From Rhodococcus oxybenzonivorans (lineage in GTDB: Bacteria; Actinomycetota; Actinomycetes; Mycobacteriales; Mycobacteriaceae), in NCBI RefSeq assembly GCF_003130705.1, contig NZ_CP021354.1, positions 4,216,001 through 4,280,000 on the forward strand: a stretch of DNA of 64,000 nt, written 5' to 3'. The position numbers and the translations under genes are program-made. This document shows, in pieces, positions 9,233-17,497 of the stretch (position 1 is the stretch's first letter; the number at the start of each line of letters is the position of its first letter). Below the pieces are notes generated by a model. It worked only from the letters and a program-made list of their open reading frames with translations. It did not search any database and was not told where the DNA came from.

Positions 9233-11095
9233 TTATTCGACCGTGACGGACTTCGCGAGGTTTCGGGGCTTGTCCACGTCGTACCCGCGCGTCTGCGCGA
9301 CCTCGGCGGCGAAGACCTGCAACGGCACGGTCGAGAGCAACGGCTGCAGCAACGTCGGCGCCGCCGGAATCTCGATCAGGTGGTCGGCGAACGGCCGCAC
9401 GGCCTCGTCGCCTTCCTCCGCGATCACGACGGTCCGTGCACCGCGCGCCTGAATCTCCCGGATGTTGCTCAGCAGCTTCGAGTGCAGCACCGCGCGACCC
9501 TTGGGAGAGGGCATCACGACGATGACCGGCAACCCGTCCTCGATCAACGCGATCGGGCCGTGCTTGAGTTCACCGGCGGCGAAGCCCTCGGCGTGCATGT
9601 ACGCCAGTTCCTTGAGCTTCAGCGCGCCCTCGAGCGCCACCGGGTAACCCACGTGCCGGCCGAGGAACAGCACCGTCGACGACGACGCCAGTTCCCGAGC
9701 CAGCGCCCGCACCGGACCCACCGTCGCGAGGACCCGGCTCACCAGCTCCGGCATCGCCTCGAGATCGGCGTATTCGCGCGCCACCTCGTCCGGGTACTTG
9801 GTGCCGCGAGCCTGGGCCAGCGCCAAACCGACGAGGTAGTTCGCGGTGACCTGCGCAAGGAACGCCTTGGTCGACGCCACGCCGATCTCCGGACCGGCAC
9901 GGGTGTAGAGAACGGCGTCGGCTTCGCGGGGAATCTGGGCACCGTTGGTGTTGCAGACCGCGAGGACGCGCGCCTTCTGGTCTTTGGCGTGCCGCACCGC
10001 CTCGAGGGTGTCGGCAGTCTCACCGGACTGGGAGATCGCCACCACGAGCGTCGAGCGGTCGAGGACGGGGTCGCGGTAACGGAACTCGCTGGCCAGCTCC
10101 ACCTCGACAGGCAGCCGGGTCCAGTGCTCGATTGCGTACTTGGCGAGCAATCCGGAGTGGTACGCGCTGCCGCACGCGACGACGAAGACCTTGTCGACGT
10201 CGCGCAGCTCCTGGTCCGACAACCGCTGTTCGTCGAGGACGATCTTGCCGTCCGCGAAGTGCCCGAGGAGAGTGTCGGCGACGGCGGCCGGCTGCTCCTC
10301 GATCTCCTTGAGCATGAAGTAGTCGTGGCCACCCTTTTCGGCAGCAGCGAGATCCCAGTCGATGCGGAACGGGCGGCCCACAGCGACCGTTCCGTCGAAG
10401 TTGAGGATCGAGTAGCCGTCCGCCGTAATGGTCACTACCTGGTCCTGGCCCAGCTCGACCGCATCCCGGGTGTGCTCGATGAATGCCGCGACGTCGGAGC
10501 CGAGGAAGGTCTCGCCCTCGCCGACACCGATGACCAGCGGAGTCGAACGACGCGCGGCCACGATGGTGTCGGGATGGTCGGAATGGGTGAAGACGAGGGT
10601 GAATGCTCCCTCGAGGCGGCGGAGCACACTCAGGGCGCTCTCCACGAAGTCCCCGGCGGTCTCACCGGACGCATAAGCCCGCGACACCAGGTGCACCGCG
10701 ACCTCGGTGTCGGTGTCGCTGGAGAGGTCGACGCCCGCCTGCTCGAGTTCGGCGCGCAAGGGCGCGAAGTTTTCGATGATGCCGTTGTGTACGACGGCGA
10801 CGGTTCCGGTCGTGTCCCGGTGCGGATGGGCGTTCCGGTCAGTCGGGCGACCGTGCGTGGCCCAACGGGTGTGCCCGATTCCCGTATTCCCGGCGAATTT
10901 CTCGGCACCCACCTCGTCGAGTTCGGCCTCCAGGTTCGACAGGCGACCGGCCTTTCGCTCGACGGCCATACCGCCCTTCCCGTCGAGCACGGCGATCCCT
11001 GCAGAGTCGTATCCGCGGTATTCCATCCGCCGCAAAGCCTCCACCACAACAGACAGAGCCTGCCGGTGGCCGACGTATCCCACGATTCCGCACAT
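9233..11095 (-). CDS. glmS: Glutamine--fructose-6-phosphate aminotransferase (isomerizing) GlmS
   Basis: 620 aa, normal length. Makes glucosamine-6-phosphate from fructose-6-phosphate and glutamine, the first step to UDP-GlcNAc. Class II glutamine amidotransferase domain begins MCGIVGYVG, with Cys2 as the nucleophile after Met removal. Two SIS isomerase domains follow (for example VVAISQSGETADTLEAV and LFLGRHVGYPVALEGALKLKE). The C-terminus ends in DKPRNLAKSVTVE, as is typical. A TACCCT -10-like box ends 8 nt before the ATG and no Shine-Dalgarno is visible, so the message may be leaderless or nearly so. Confidence 0.98.
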   Translation of the reverse strand: MCGIVGYVGHRQALSVVVEALRRMEYRGYDSAGIAVLDGKGGMAVERKAGRLSNLEAELDEVGAEKFAGNTGIGHTRWATHGRPTDRNAHPHRDTTGTVAVVHNGIIENFAPLRAELEQAGVDLSSDTDTEVAVHLVSRAYASGETAGDFVESALSVLRRLEGAFTLVFTHSDHPDTIVAARRSTPLVIGVGEGETFLGSDVAAFIEHTRDAVELGQDQVVTITADGYSILNFDGTVAVGRPFRIDWDLAAAEKGGHDYFMLKEIEEQPAAVADTLLGHFADGKIVLDEQRLSDQELRDVDKVFVVACGSAYHSGLLAKYAIEHWTRLPVEVELASEFRYRDPVLDRSTLVVAISQSGETADTLEAVRHAKDQKARVLAVCNTNGAQIPREADAVLYTRAGPEIGVASTKAFLAQVTANYLVGLALAQARGTKYPDEVAREYADLEAMPELVSRVLATVGPVRALARELASSSTVLFLGRHVGYPVALEGALKLKELAYMHAEGFAAGELKHGPIALIEDGLPVIVVMPSPKGRAVLHSKLLSNIREIQARGARTVVIAEEGDEAVRPFADHLIEIPAAPTLLQPLLSTVPLQVFAAEVAQTRGYDVDKPRNLAKSVTVE

Positions 11096-11103
11096 GGTTC
11101 ATC

Positions 11104-11109
11104 AGGGTA
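11104..11109 (-). promoter_or_regulatory. Candidate -10 element for glmS (near-leaderless)
   Basis: Read on the minus strand the box is TACCCT (fits TAnnnT). Initiation about 7 nt downstream would fall within 1-2 nt of the glmS ATG. No convincing -35 was seen. Confidence 0.35.
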
Positions 11110-11157
11110 CTTGGAGCGGACGGTGCGGCGAAGTCGGACACCGACGCGACGCGGGGA

Positions 11158-11203
11158 GCGGGGACTCCGTCCCTGTGTGGTCGGCGCGGGGACTCCGTCC
11201 CTG
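11158..11203. repeat. Two identical 18-bp palindromic repeats between glmS and the divergent hydrolase gene
   Basis: GCGGGGACTCCGTCCCTG occurs at 11158-11175 and again at 11186-11203, start-to-start distance 28 bp. Each copy holds the inverted repeat GGGAC-TCC-GTCCC. The position in a 135-bp divergent promoter region suggests paired operator sites; the 28-bp period is not an exact multiple of the helical turn. The binding protein is unknown. Confidence 0.6.
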
Positions 11204-11217
11204 GGGAGGTGATCGGA

Positions 11218-11223
11218 TAACGT
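11218..11223 (+). promoter_or_regulatory. Candidate -10 element giving a leaderless hydrolase mRNA
   Basis: TAACGT lies 7 nt before the GTG start at 11231, and no ribosome-binding site is visible between them. This is the arrangement of leaderless actinobacterial transcripts. Confidence 0.4.
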
Positions 11224-11230
11224 TCTCTCC

Positions 11231-12067
11231 GTGGCGCCGAAACTGAAGAACCTGGCCCGGGAACTGTCGAAGCGGGGACCGCACCGCGTGCTGCGGGGAG
11301 ACCTCGCGCTGGCTGGACAGCCGGGAGTCGTCTATACACCCGAGTCCGGCTTCAACTTGCCTGCGGTGGCTTTTGCGCACGGGTGGATGACCGGAGCTGA
11401 CCACTACCGGAACACGCTGGAGCACCTTGCGTCCTGGGGCATTGTCGTTGCCGCGCCCAACAGTGAGCGGGGCCCGGTGCCTTCACACCTGGGCCTCGCG
11501 ACCGATCTGCGGGCCACTCTCGACATCTGTGTCGGTGTCCGGCTGGGACCCGGCCAGATCAGTGTTCAGCCGGATCGAGTGGCCTTTGCCGGCCACGGTA
11601 TGGGTGCGGGCGCGGCGGTGCTCGCCGCCGCACAGCGTGACGTGACCGCGGTGGCCGCATTGTTCCCGGCGCCGACCGCCCCGAAGGCGGAGAAGTATGC
11701 GCCCAAGATCACAGTTCCGGGGCTGATCGTGGCGGGCGCGGATATCGACACCATGAACAGCAACGCCAAGGCCCTCACCGAGGCGTGGGGCGGCGAATCC
11801 GTACTGCGAGCCGTGGATGGCGCAACGGATTCGGGGTTGACCGAGGGGCGTCGACTCCTCGGCGCACTCGGCATCGGTGGATCCGAGCGCAAGACGCAGC
11901 AGGTGACGCGGGCGCTGCTGACCGGGTTCCTGCTCTACGAGCTGACGAATGACAAGAAATACGCGGCCTTCGCGGACGCCGAGGCGCACATCCCCCGCAC
12001 CACGGTTGTCGATCCGCAGGAGATCAATACGGACGCCGGCTTCCAGGGACTGATTCCCCACATCTGA
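11231..12067 (+). CDS. Alpha/beta-hydrolase-like protein (Rv3438-like) with atypical nucleophile elbow
   Basis: 278 aa. The fold is suggested by the order of blocks: AFAHGWMTGADHYRNTLEHLASWGIVVAAP (read in two parts, oxyanion-loop region), the elbow AGHGMGAGAA, and PGLIVAGADIDTMN near the acid position. It looks like the dienelactone-hydrolase/cutinase-like group that annotation pipelines assign to such genes. The expected GHSMGG has Gly in place of the catalytic Ser, so ordinary esterase chemistry is doubtful. It matches Rv3438 in position between glmS and the 717/102-aa gene pair. Starts at GTG, probably leaderless. Confidence 0.75.
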   Translation: MAPKLKNLARELSKRGPHRVLRGDLALAGQPGVVYTPESGFNLPAVAFAHGWMTGADHYRNTLEHLASWGIVVAAPNSERGPVPSHLGLATDLRATLDICVGVRLGPGQISVQPDRVAFAGHGMGAGAAVLAAAQRDVTAVAALFPAPTAPKAEKYAPKITVPGLIVAGADIDTMNSNAKALTEAWGGESVLRAVDGATDSGLTEGRRLLGALGIGGSERKTQQVTRALLTGFLLYELTNDKKYAAFADAEAHIPRTTVVDPQEINTDAGFQGLIPHI

Positions 12068-12098
12068 GCGTTCTACGACGGCTCCGGCTGTTCCGGCG

Positions 12099-12341
12099 TT
12101 ACTCGACGAGCCAGCTCCGGGGACGATAAAACTCGTCGTCGTCCTCGGCTGCGCTGCGACCAGGTGCGACCGCGTCTGTCGCCGTGCTCGCGTGTGCGGG
12201 GTGCCGCCCCGCACACTGCCGTCGTCGCGTGGCTTCTGCCTCGTCTCGCACCCGCTGCTCTTCGAGTCGTCGTCGAAACAGCGCGAGTTCCGCCCTCATC
12301 TGCGCACGTCGAGCGCGCAACTGTGCGGCCCGCTCGCTCAC
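12099..12341 (-). CDS. Small conserved-looking protein downstream of the 717-aa gene
   Basis: 80 aa. Unrecognised. The first 45 residues are strongly charged, rich in Arg, Glu and Ala, with heptad-like spacing suggesting a helix or short coiled coil. The rest is polar and ends in DDDEFYRPRSWLVE. The start overlaps the stop of the 717-aa gene by 4 nt (ATGA type), which is the main argument that it is a real, co-translated gene. The overlap suggests a role linked to the ESX-substrate-like pair upstream; no function can be assigned. Confidence 0.6.
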   Translation of the reverse strand: MSERAAQLRARRAQMRAELALFRRRLEEQRVRDEAEATRRRQCAGRHPAHASTATDAVAPGRSAAEDDDEFYRPRSWLVE

Positions 12342-14491
12342 AGCGGTCCGGCCTCGGCGAGTTCTGCACCGCTGTCGAGCGTCGCCGACGGGCCGCTGGC
12401 AAGCTCTGGTGCAGGTGCAGGCTCAGGGACTGTGAGCGTTTCCGGAAGCGGCTCGTTCTGCATGGTCACCGGCTGCGGACCAGGTGCGGTGGTGGGCTCC
12501 GGCGGCGCCTGCTCGGCCTCGTGAGGTTCAGGTTGGCTGACGTCGGGAGCGGCGGGCGGTTTGGCGTCGACAGCGCCGGTCTGCGGCGCGTCGGTGCCGG
12601 ACGCGGGCTCGGGCGCAGCTGCCGCCTGGTGCAGCGGGTCCTCCCCCGAACGGGTTTCTGCGAAAATCTGAGGCAGGCCGTTCGGACCGATCTCCACACC
12701 GAAGCGGGACGTGGCGCCTTGGCCGTCGATGATGTCGAGGTGAACTCCGGCACCGTCTTCGTCGACGACAAGTGTCCATGACTTGCCGTCGAGCTTCAGC
12801 TCGAGGCTCTTGTCGGGAGTGGTAGGCAACGCTTGTCCGCCCTCGCCGTCGACACCCGGGTCGCGCTCGTCCTCCAGGTCGGGCTCCTCCTCCGCCCCCA
12901 CATCCCCGTCATCGTCCCGACGGGTGAGTGCCGACACCGCGTCCTCTATCAGTGGACGGATCAGCGACCCCAGGTCGCCGAGTCCACCGGCCAACCCCTG
13001 CACCGCCCCGCGGAGGTCGCCGAATCCGGTCATACCCCCGATGCCGGGAACACCGGCCAGACCTGGCACACCGCCAAGACTCGGCAGCACGGGAGGAGAG
13101 GCTGCGGGCAAGGACGTCGCGGGTTCGGTATGTACATCCCGCGTTCCCACTCCTACGTCCCGAACTCCTAGGTCCCGGCCTCCGTTGCCGGGACCGATCG
13201 GCGCCGTCATCGGTGCCGTCACCGGTGCCGGGTGGGCGGTGCCACTCGGAGTCGTGCCCGTCGGCGAACTCCATCCCGCCGGTTGCCCAGCGAATCCCAC
13301 GGGCGCGGTGACAGTGGGAGCACCGGCAGGAGCTGTCGGCGCAGCGTCGACGGGAGTTCTCGGGGCGTCGAGAGGAGGCGGAGCGGGAGAGTGCCCCGGA
13401 GCGGTGCGATCCACGGAGCGAATATCGCTGTCCGACTGCAACATTCCAGCTTCGGTGATCACCGCCGCATACGACGCTTCCACGGTGTCTGCGCAGGCCT
13501 CGCACGCGGCCGCGAATTCGCGCTGTTTCTCTTCGTAGACCGGCCGGAAGTGCGCGTCGAGCCACGCGCGGGCGATACCTGCCGCTCGCTTCACGACGTC
13601 GTCTCGGTCGAGCCACCGCAGAGCGCCGCCTCCCCCGTCCTTGTACAAGCCGTTGATGTGCCGGTAGTCGTCGTCGGCAAGTTCGGGAAACCAGTACGAC
13701 GCGTCTTCCATGCAATCCTTGGCGACGGAGTTGTCTCCATCCCGGCCGTGCACGGCGATGTCGGCCAGCACTGCGATTTGGGCTGCGCTGTAGCCCGCGA
13801 CAGTGGGCTGGTGCAGCGACACCACCCTGTACGCCTTGTCCGTCACTGCGGCGCTGAGGGTGAGGTTCGCCTCGAACAGCACGTCGACCAGTCCGCGTAA
13901 CCGGTCGACATCGGCCACTGTCCGGGCATTCCGGCGGCCCGAGGCATCGATCGCGGCGGCGGCCGCATCCCCACTCCACGCGGCGCTGACCGCAGCAACA
14001 CACGCCTCGTGCTCCTCGAGTTCCCTGCGCGCAGAGTCGAGGGTGTGCTGCAGCGTGTCGATGTCCCGGCCGAGCACGTGAAGGTCCATGCCCCGCTCGG
14101 CGTCGAACCGGGCGTAGTACTCCGTGATCGCGCGACCGTCGTACTGCAGCTTCTGTGCGGCAGGAAGGAACATCTCGAAGAACTCGAGCCCCCGTGCTCC
14201 GAGGTCCAGCATGTCGCCTGGGACATTGAGCGAATCCGGTCGCAAACAATCCTCCAAGTGGAGGCGGTCGGCGGCAGCAGATCGGGCATCGCTCCCATCC
14301 GCGAGGAGTGCGATGTAACGCTCGTCGGCGGACGGCGTGCGTTCGCGTCTGTCGATGCCGTACGCGTCGAAGTAGGGCTGCCACAACGCCACATCCTCTT
14401 CGCGGGACGAGGCCCAGGCCTGAAGGAGCTGCTCCTTGTAGTCACGGCTCAGCTTCGGATCGTCCATCAACGAAGCCGCATCCGTCGTCAC
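12338..14491 (-). CDS. Large Ala/Pro-rich protein with WXG-like helical N-terminus (Rv3439c-position), candidate ESX-associated
   Basis: 717 aa. Residues 1-350 look all-helical and include W172-S-G174 between two predicted helices, like the helix-turn-helix of WXG100, PPE and EspB proteins. About 375-530 is Pro/Gly/Ala/Thr-rich and flexible, 535-570 is very acidic (Asp/Glu), and about 580-635 forms a compact beta-rich block (KLDGKSWTLVVDEDGAGVHLDI). The tail is again Pro/Ala-rich. The start overlaps the 102-aa EspC-like gene by 4 nt. Position corresponds to Rv3439c beside glmM. It could be an ESX substrate or an intracellular partner; not proven. Confidence 0.7.
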   Translation of the reverse strand: MTTDAASLMDDPKLSRDYKEQLLQAWASSREEDVALWQPYFDAYGIDRRERTPSADERYIALLADGSDARSAAADRLHLEDCLRPDSLNVPGDMLDLGARGLEFFEMFLPAAQKLQYDGRAITEYYARFDAERGMDLHVLGRDIDTLQHTLDSARRELEEHEACVAAVSAAWSGDAAAAAIDASGRRNARTVADVDRLRGLVDVLFEANLTLSAAVTDKAYRVVSLHQPTVAGYSAAQIAVLADIAVHGRDGDNSVAKDCMEDASYWFPELADDDYRHINGLYKDGGGGALRWLDRDDVVKRAAGIARAWLDAHFRPVYEEKQREFAAACEACADTVEASYAAVITEAGMLQSDSDIRSVDRTAPGHSPAPPPLDAPRTPVDAAPTAPAGAPTVTAPVGFAGQPAGWSSPTGTTPSGTAHPAPVTAPMTAPIGPGNGGRDLGVRDVGVGTRDVHTEPATSLPAASPPVLPSLGGVPGLAGVPGIGGMTGFGDLRGAVQGLAGGLGDLGSLIRPLIEDAVSALTRRDDDGDVGAEEEPDLEDERDPGVDGEGGQALPTTPDKSLELKLDGKSWTLVVDEDGAGVHLDIIDGQGATSRFGVEIGPNGLPQIFAETRSGEDPLHQAAAAPEPASGTDAPQTGAVDAKPPAAPDVSQPEPHEAEQAPPEPTTAPGPQPVTMQNEPLPETLTVPEPAPAPELASGPSATLDSGAELAEAGPL

Positions 14492-14796
14492 GGAAGCACC
14501 CCGTCGAGGCCGTCGGCAAAGGCACCGTCCGTGCCTGCATAACGCGTGGCGCCGGCTCGGAAGTTATTACCGATGGCCTCCGTTTCGGTTGCCCACTCGT
14601 CGAGTGCCACGGACACGACTGCGAGCGCGTTCCGTAGCTCGTCGCCGAGAGCACAATAGTCGCGTCCGGCCTGCACACCGCCGAACTCCAGCCGGCCGGC
14701 GTCGATTGCCTGCTGCCTCAGCATCTCCGCTGAGCGCACCATCCGCGCGCCAACGCTCGCCACCGCCCTGACGTCGACCTCGAGTCCATCGCTCAT
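14488..14796 (-). CDS. EspC-like / DUF2580-type small ESX-associated protein
   Basis: 102 aa, two long helices separated by a short turn near residues 38-46, consistent with the EspC (DUF2580) family of type VII system diderm actinobacteria. At the C-terminal side Y86-AGT-D90 fits the general T7SS export motif YxxxD/E. It is coupled by 4-nt overlap to the 717-aa gene, recalling EspC/EspA or PE/PPE pairs. Position equals Rv3440c. Family assignment rests on size, helix pattern and motif only. Confidence 0.65.
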   Translation of the reverse strand: MSDGLEVDVRAVASVGARMVRSAEMLRQQAIDAGRLEFGGVQAGRDYCALGDELRNALAVVSVALDEWATETEAIGNNFRAGATRYAGTDGAFADGLDGVLP

Positions 14797-14881
14797 GCCC
14801 CCACCCTCTCTTCACGACCTACTGCTTTAGACGCGCCGGCACGCCGATCGGTTCCCCACACCGACCGATACGCTGCGCCAC

Positions 14882-16216
14882 TCAGACCGAGGCGACCGTA
14901 CCTGCCAGGTTGTCGGCGAGGCGTTGAGCCAAGTCGAGGTCCGCTGCCTCCACCATCACGCGCACGAGCTGTTCGGTTCCGGAAGGTCGCAGCAGTACAC
15001 GACCCTGATCACCCAACGTCCGCTCTGCCGCCGCCACGGCATCCAGAACGACGGGAGATGCGGCCACGGCACGCTTGTCGACGACTCGCACATTGACCAG
15101 CACCTGCGGAAGGGTCGTCATCGCCGATGCCAGTTCCGCGATCGGCCGCCCCGTCTGTGCCATTCGGCCCATCAGTCGCAGGCCGGTCAGAATCCCGTCA
15201 CCGGTGGTACCGAACGCCGGCAATACGACATGCCCCGACTGCTCACCGCCGAGAGTGAAACCGCCCGCCCGGAGTCCTTCGAGCACGTAGCGGTCACCGA
15301 CCGCGGTGGTGATCAGCGCAATACCCGCCTCGCGCATTGCGATGTGTAACCCCAGATTGCTCATCACAGTCGCGACCAGCGTGTTGTCGACCAACTCGCC
15401 GCTGTCGCGCATGCCGAGGGCCAGGACGGTCATGATGGCGTCACCGTCCACCAGGGAGCCACCGGCGTCGACCGCGAGGCAGCGGTCCGCGTCCCCGTCG
15501 TGCGCGAGGCCGAGGTCTGCGCCATGCTCCACCACGGCCTTCTGCAGGCTCTCGAGGTGCGTGGAGCCGCAATTGTCGTTGATGTTGAGCCCATCCGGCT
15601 GGGCGTTGATCGCGATGACGTTCGCGCCGGCGGCGCGGTAGGCGGTCGGCGCCACAGCCGAGGCGGCGCCGTGCGCGCAGTCGACCACGACGGTGAGGCC
15701 GTCGAGGCGGTGAGACAGGGCCGTGGCCAGGTGTTGCAGATACCGATCGGCGGCGTCCGACACCACTCGCACGCGCCCGATGCCGGCTCCGGTGGGCGCT
15801 CGCTTGGTCGTCGTGCCGACGGCGACCGATTCGATACGGTCCTCGACTTCGTCGTCGAGCTTGTGCCCACCCGCGGCGAAGATCTTGATTCCGTTGTCGG
15901 GCATAGGGTTGTGCGAGGCGGAGATCATCACACCGAGTGCAGCGTCGAGCTCTGCCGTGAGGTACGCCACCGCAGGAGTGGGGAGAACGCCGACGTTCAA
16001 GACGTCGACACCCGCCGACGTCAATCCGGCGACAACGGCTGCTTCGAGCATCTCGCCGCTGGCTCGCGGGTCACGGCCGACCACAGCGGTGGCCCGTCCC
16101 GAACCCGGTGATGCCAGCACCGTGGCAGCGGCGGAAGCGATCTGCAACGCCAATTCGGCGGTCAGCTCCGTATTCGCCAGCCCGCGAACCCCATCCGTCC
16201 CGAACAACCGCCCCAT
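14882..16216 (-). CDS. glmM: Phosphoglucosamine mutase GlmM
   Basis: 444 aa from the ATG giving [12 protein letters not shown], the standard N-terminus. Converts glucosamine-6-phosphate to glucosamine-1-phosphate, the step after GlmS in UDP-GlcNAc synthesis. The active-site phosphoserine motif is [13 protein letters not shown], the metal-binding loop is DGDADRC, the sugar-recognition block is GGEQSGH, and the phosphate-binding C-terminal loop is [12 protein letters not shown]. It follows rpsI on the same strand, separated by two strong hairpins. Confidence 0.97.
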   Translation of the reverse strand: MGRLFGTDGVRGLANTELTAELALQIASAAATVLASPGSGRATAVVGRDPRASGEMLEAAVVAGLTSAGVDVLNVGVLPTPAVAYLTAELDAALGVMISASHNPMPDNGIKIFAAGGHKLDDEVEDRIESVAVGTTTKRAPTGAGIGRVRVVSDAADRYLQHLATALSHRLDGLTVVVDCAHGAASAVAPTAYRAAGANVIAINAQPDGLNINDNCGSTHLESLQKAVVEHGADLGLAHDGDADRCLAVDAGGSLVDGDAIMTVLALGMRDSGELVDNTLVATVMSNLGLHIAMREAGIALITTAVGDRYVLEGLRAGGFTLGGEQSGHVVLPAFGTTGDGILTGLRLMGRMAQTGRPIAELASAMTTLPQVLVNVRVVDKRAVAASPVVLDAVAAAERTLGDQGRVLLRPSGTEQLVRVMVEAADLDLAQRLADNLAGTVASV

Positions 16217-16264
16217 AGACCAGACCCCTTGTACCTCGGAAACCACTACATCTCGGATAAAGCG

Positions 16265-16346
16265 CGAGAGCAGGCGTCCGGTAACGATGGACGCCTGCTC
16301 TCGGGAAGAACAGGTGCCGAAGCCGTCCCCGGAGGGCGGCTTCGGC
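16265..16346 (-). terminator. Tandem hairpins after rpsI
   Basis: First met by polymerase: 13-bp stem 16316-16328/16334-16346 with a 5-nt loop and one G-T pair. Second: perfect 15-bp stem 16265-16279/16289-16303 with a 9-nt loop. They start 6 nt past the rpsI stop. No T-run follows, as is common in actinobacteria. Likely end of the rplM-rpsI message. Confidence 0.75.
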
Positions 16347-16352
16347 GACACA

Positions 16353-16889
16353 TCAGCGCTTGGAGTACTGAGATGCCTTACGGGCCTTCTTCAGGCCGTA
16401 CTTCTTGCGCTCGACGGCGCGGGCGTCACGGGTGAGGAAGCCGGCACTCTTGAGCGCCGGACGGTCCTCGGGGGTGACCTCGATGAGCGCGCGGGCAATG
16501 GCGAGACGCAGTGCGCCAGCCTGTCCGGACGGTCCGCCACCGTGGAGCAGGGCGACGATATCGAACGACTCGGCACGCTCGACCGTAACGAGCGGAGCCT
16601 TGATCAGCTGCTGGTGCACCTTGTTCGGGAAGTAATCCTCGATGGTGCGGCCGTTGAGCTTGAACTGGCCGGAGCCCGGGGTCAGACGGACGCGGACAAC
16701 CGCTTCCTTACGACGACCGACGGTCTGGATGGGCCGATCGATCACGATCGGGGCCTGCGGAGCAGCAGCGGCCTCGATGTCCTCGGCAACCTCGGGCTCT
16801 TCGACGGACACGTACTCGTCCGCCGCGACCTCGACAGCCTCGGTGATCTCTTCGGGATTGGACACGTTCTGCTCCTCCGGCGCCGTCAC
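16353..16889 (-). CDS. rpsI: 30S ribosomal protein S9
   Basis: 178 aa, longer than the usual ~130 because of an acidic N-terminal extension of about 50 residues (rich in Glu, Val and Ala) before the conserved core starting at [14 protein letters not shown]. The C-terminus [14 protein letters not shown] is the universal S9 tail that reaches the P-site tRNA. The GTG start overlaps the rplM stop by 4 nt and has AGGTGG upstream. A second GTG (16865) would remove only part of the extension. Confidence 0.96.
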   Translation of the reverse strand: MTAPEEQNVSNPEEITEAVEVAADEYVSVEEPEVAEDIEAAAAPQAPIVIDRPIQTVGRRKEAVVRVRLTPGSGQFKLNGRTIEDYFPNKVHQQLIKAPLVTVERAESFDIVALLHGGGPSGQAGALRLAIARALIEVTPEDRPALKSAGFLTRDARAVERKKYGLKKARKASQYSKR

Positions 16890-17329
16890 TGGGCCACCTG
16901 CTTGATCTCGAATGGCACCGGCTGCTGCGCGGCGTGGGGGTGGTTGGGGCCCGCGTAGACCTTTAGCTTGCTGCTGATGGCGCGACCCAACTTGTTCTTG
17001 GGGAGCATGCCGACGATGGCCTTCTCCACGAGGCGGTCGGGGTTCTTGTCGAGAACCTCGCCGACGGAGCGGGACTTGAGACCACCGGGATGTCCGGAGT
17101 GGTGGTACAGGAACTTGCCGTCACGCTTGTTGCCGCTGATGGCAACCTTCTCGGCGTTGATGATGACGACGAAGTCGCCGCCGTCAACGTGCGGTGCAAA
17201 AGTGGGCTTGTGCTTGCCGCGCAGCAAGTTGGCTGCTTGGACGGCAAGGCGGCCGAGCACCACGTCAGTGGCGTCGATGACGTGCCACGTGCGGGTCACA
17301 TCTCCGGCCTTCGGGGTGTACGTAGACAC
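16886..17329 (-). CDS. rplM: 50S ribosomal protein L13
   Basis: 147 aa, standard length. The conserved start [15 protein letters not shown] and the [11 protein letters not shown] block identify L13, an early-assembly 23S rRNA-binding protein. It heads the rplM-rpsI operon, with its own promoter candidate at 17465-17494. Confidence 0.98.
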   Translation of the reverse strand: MSTYTPKAGDVTRTWHVIDATDVVLGRLAVQAANLLRGKHKPTFAPHVDGGDFVVIINAEKVAISGNKRDGKFLYHHSGHPGGLKSRSVGEVLDKNPDRLVEKAIVGMLPKNKLGRAISSKLKVYAGPNHPHAAQQPVPFEIKQVAQ

Positions 17330-17464
17330 AGAACTTCCTCGTCTTGTTCAATCCGCTGCTGGCCATTGCGTATCGTCGAGCGATTCCCGGCGGCCAGTTG
17401 AGACCCGAGAACCGCCAGCCACTGTGGCATGAAGACACAGCGACGCACGGCACGCCAACGGAGA

Positions 17465-17494
17465 ACGATACCGGTCGCGGCGCCTCCGGGTCAA
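17465..17494 (-). promoter_or_regulatory. SigA-type promoter candidate for rplM-rpsI
   Basis: On the minus strand: -35 TTGACC (17494-17489), 18-bp spacer, -10 TATCGT (17470-17465). Start of transcription near 17458 gives a leader of about 130 nt. The -35 box lies just after the rocD stop codon, so rplM need not depend on read-through from rocD. Confidence 0.6.
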
Positions 17495-17497
17495 AAT

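Noticed and set aside
9380..11212. 610-codon plus-strand open frame opposite glmS
   Set aside because: Antisense to an intact, conserved GlmS; composition is Arg/Gly/Val-rich, typical of a reverse frame of high-GC coding DNA.
12068..12098. Possible terminator between the hydrolase and the 80-aa gene
   Set aside because: Only very short repeats (CCGG-type) are present in the 31-bp gap.
12909..14384. 491-codon minus-strand frame inside the 717-aa gene
   Set aside because: Arg-rich shifted frame; the chosen frame has a 4-nt coupling at both ends and sensible composition.
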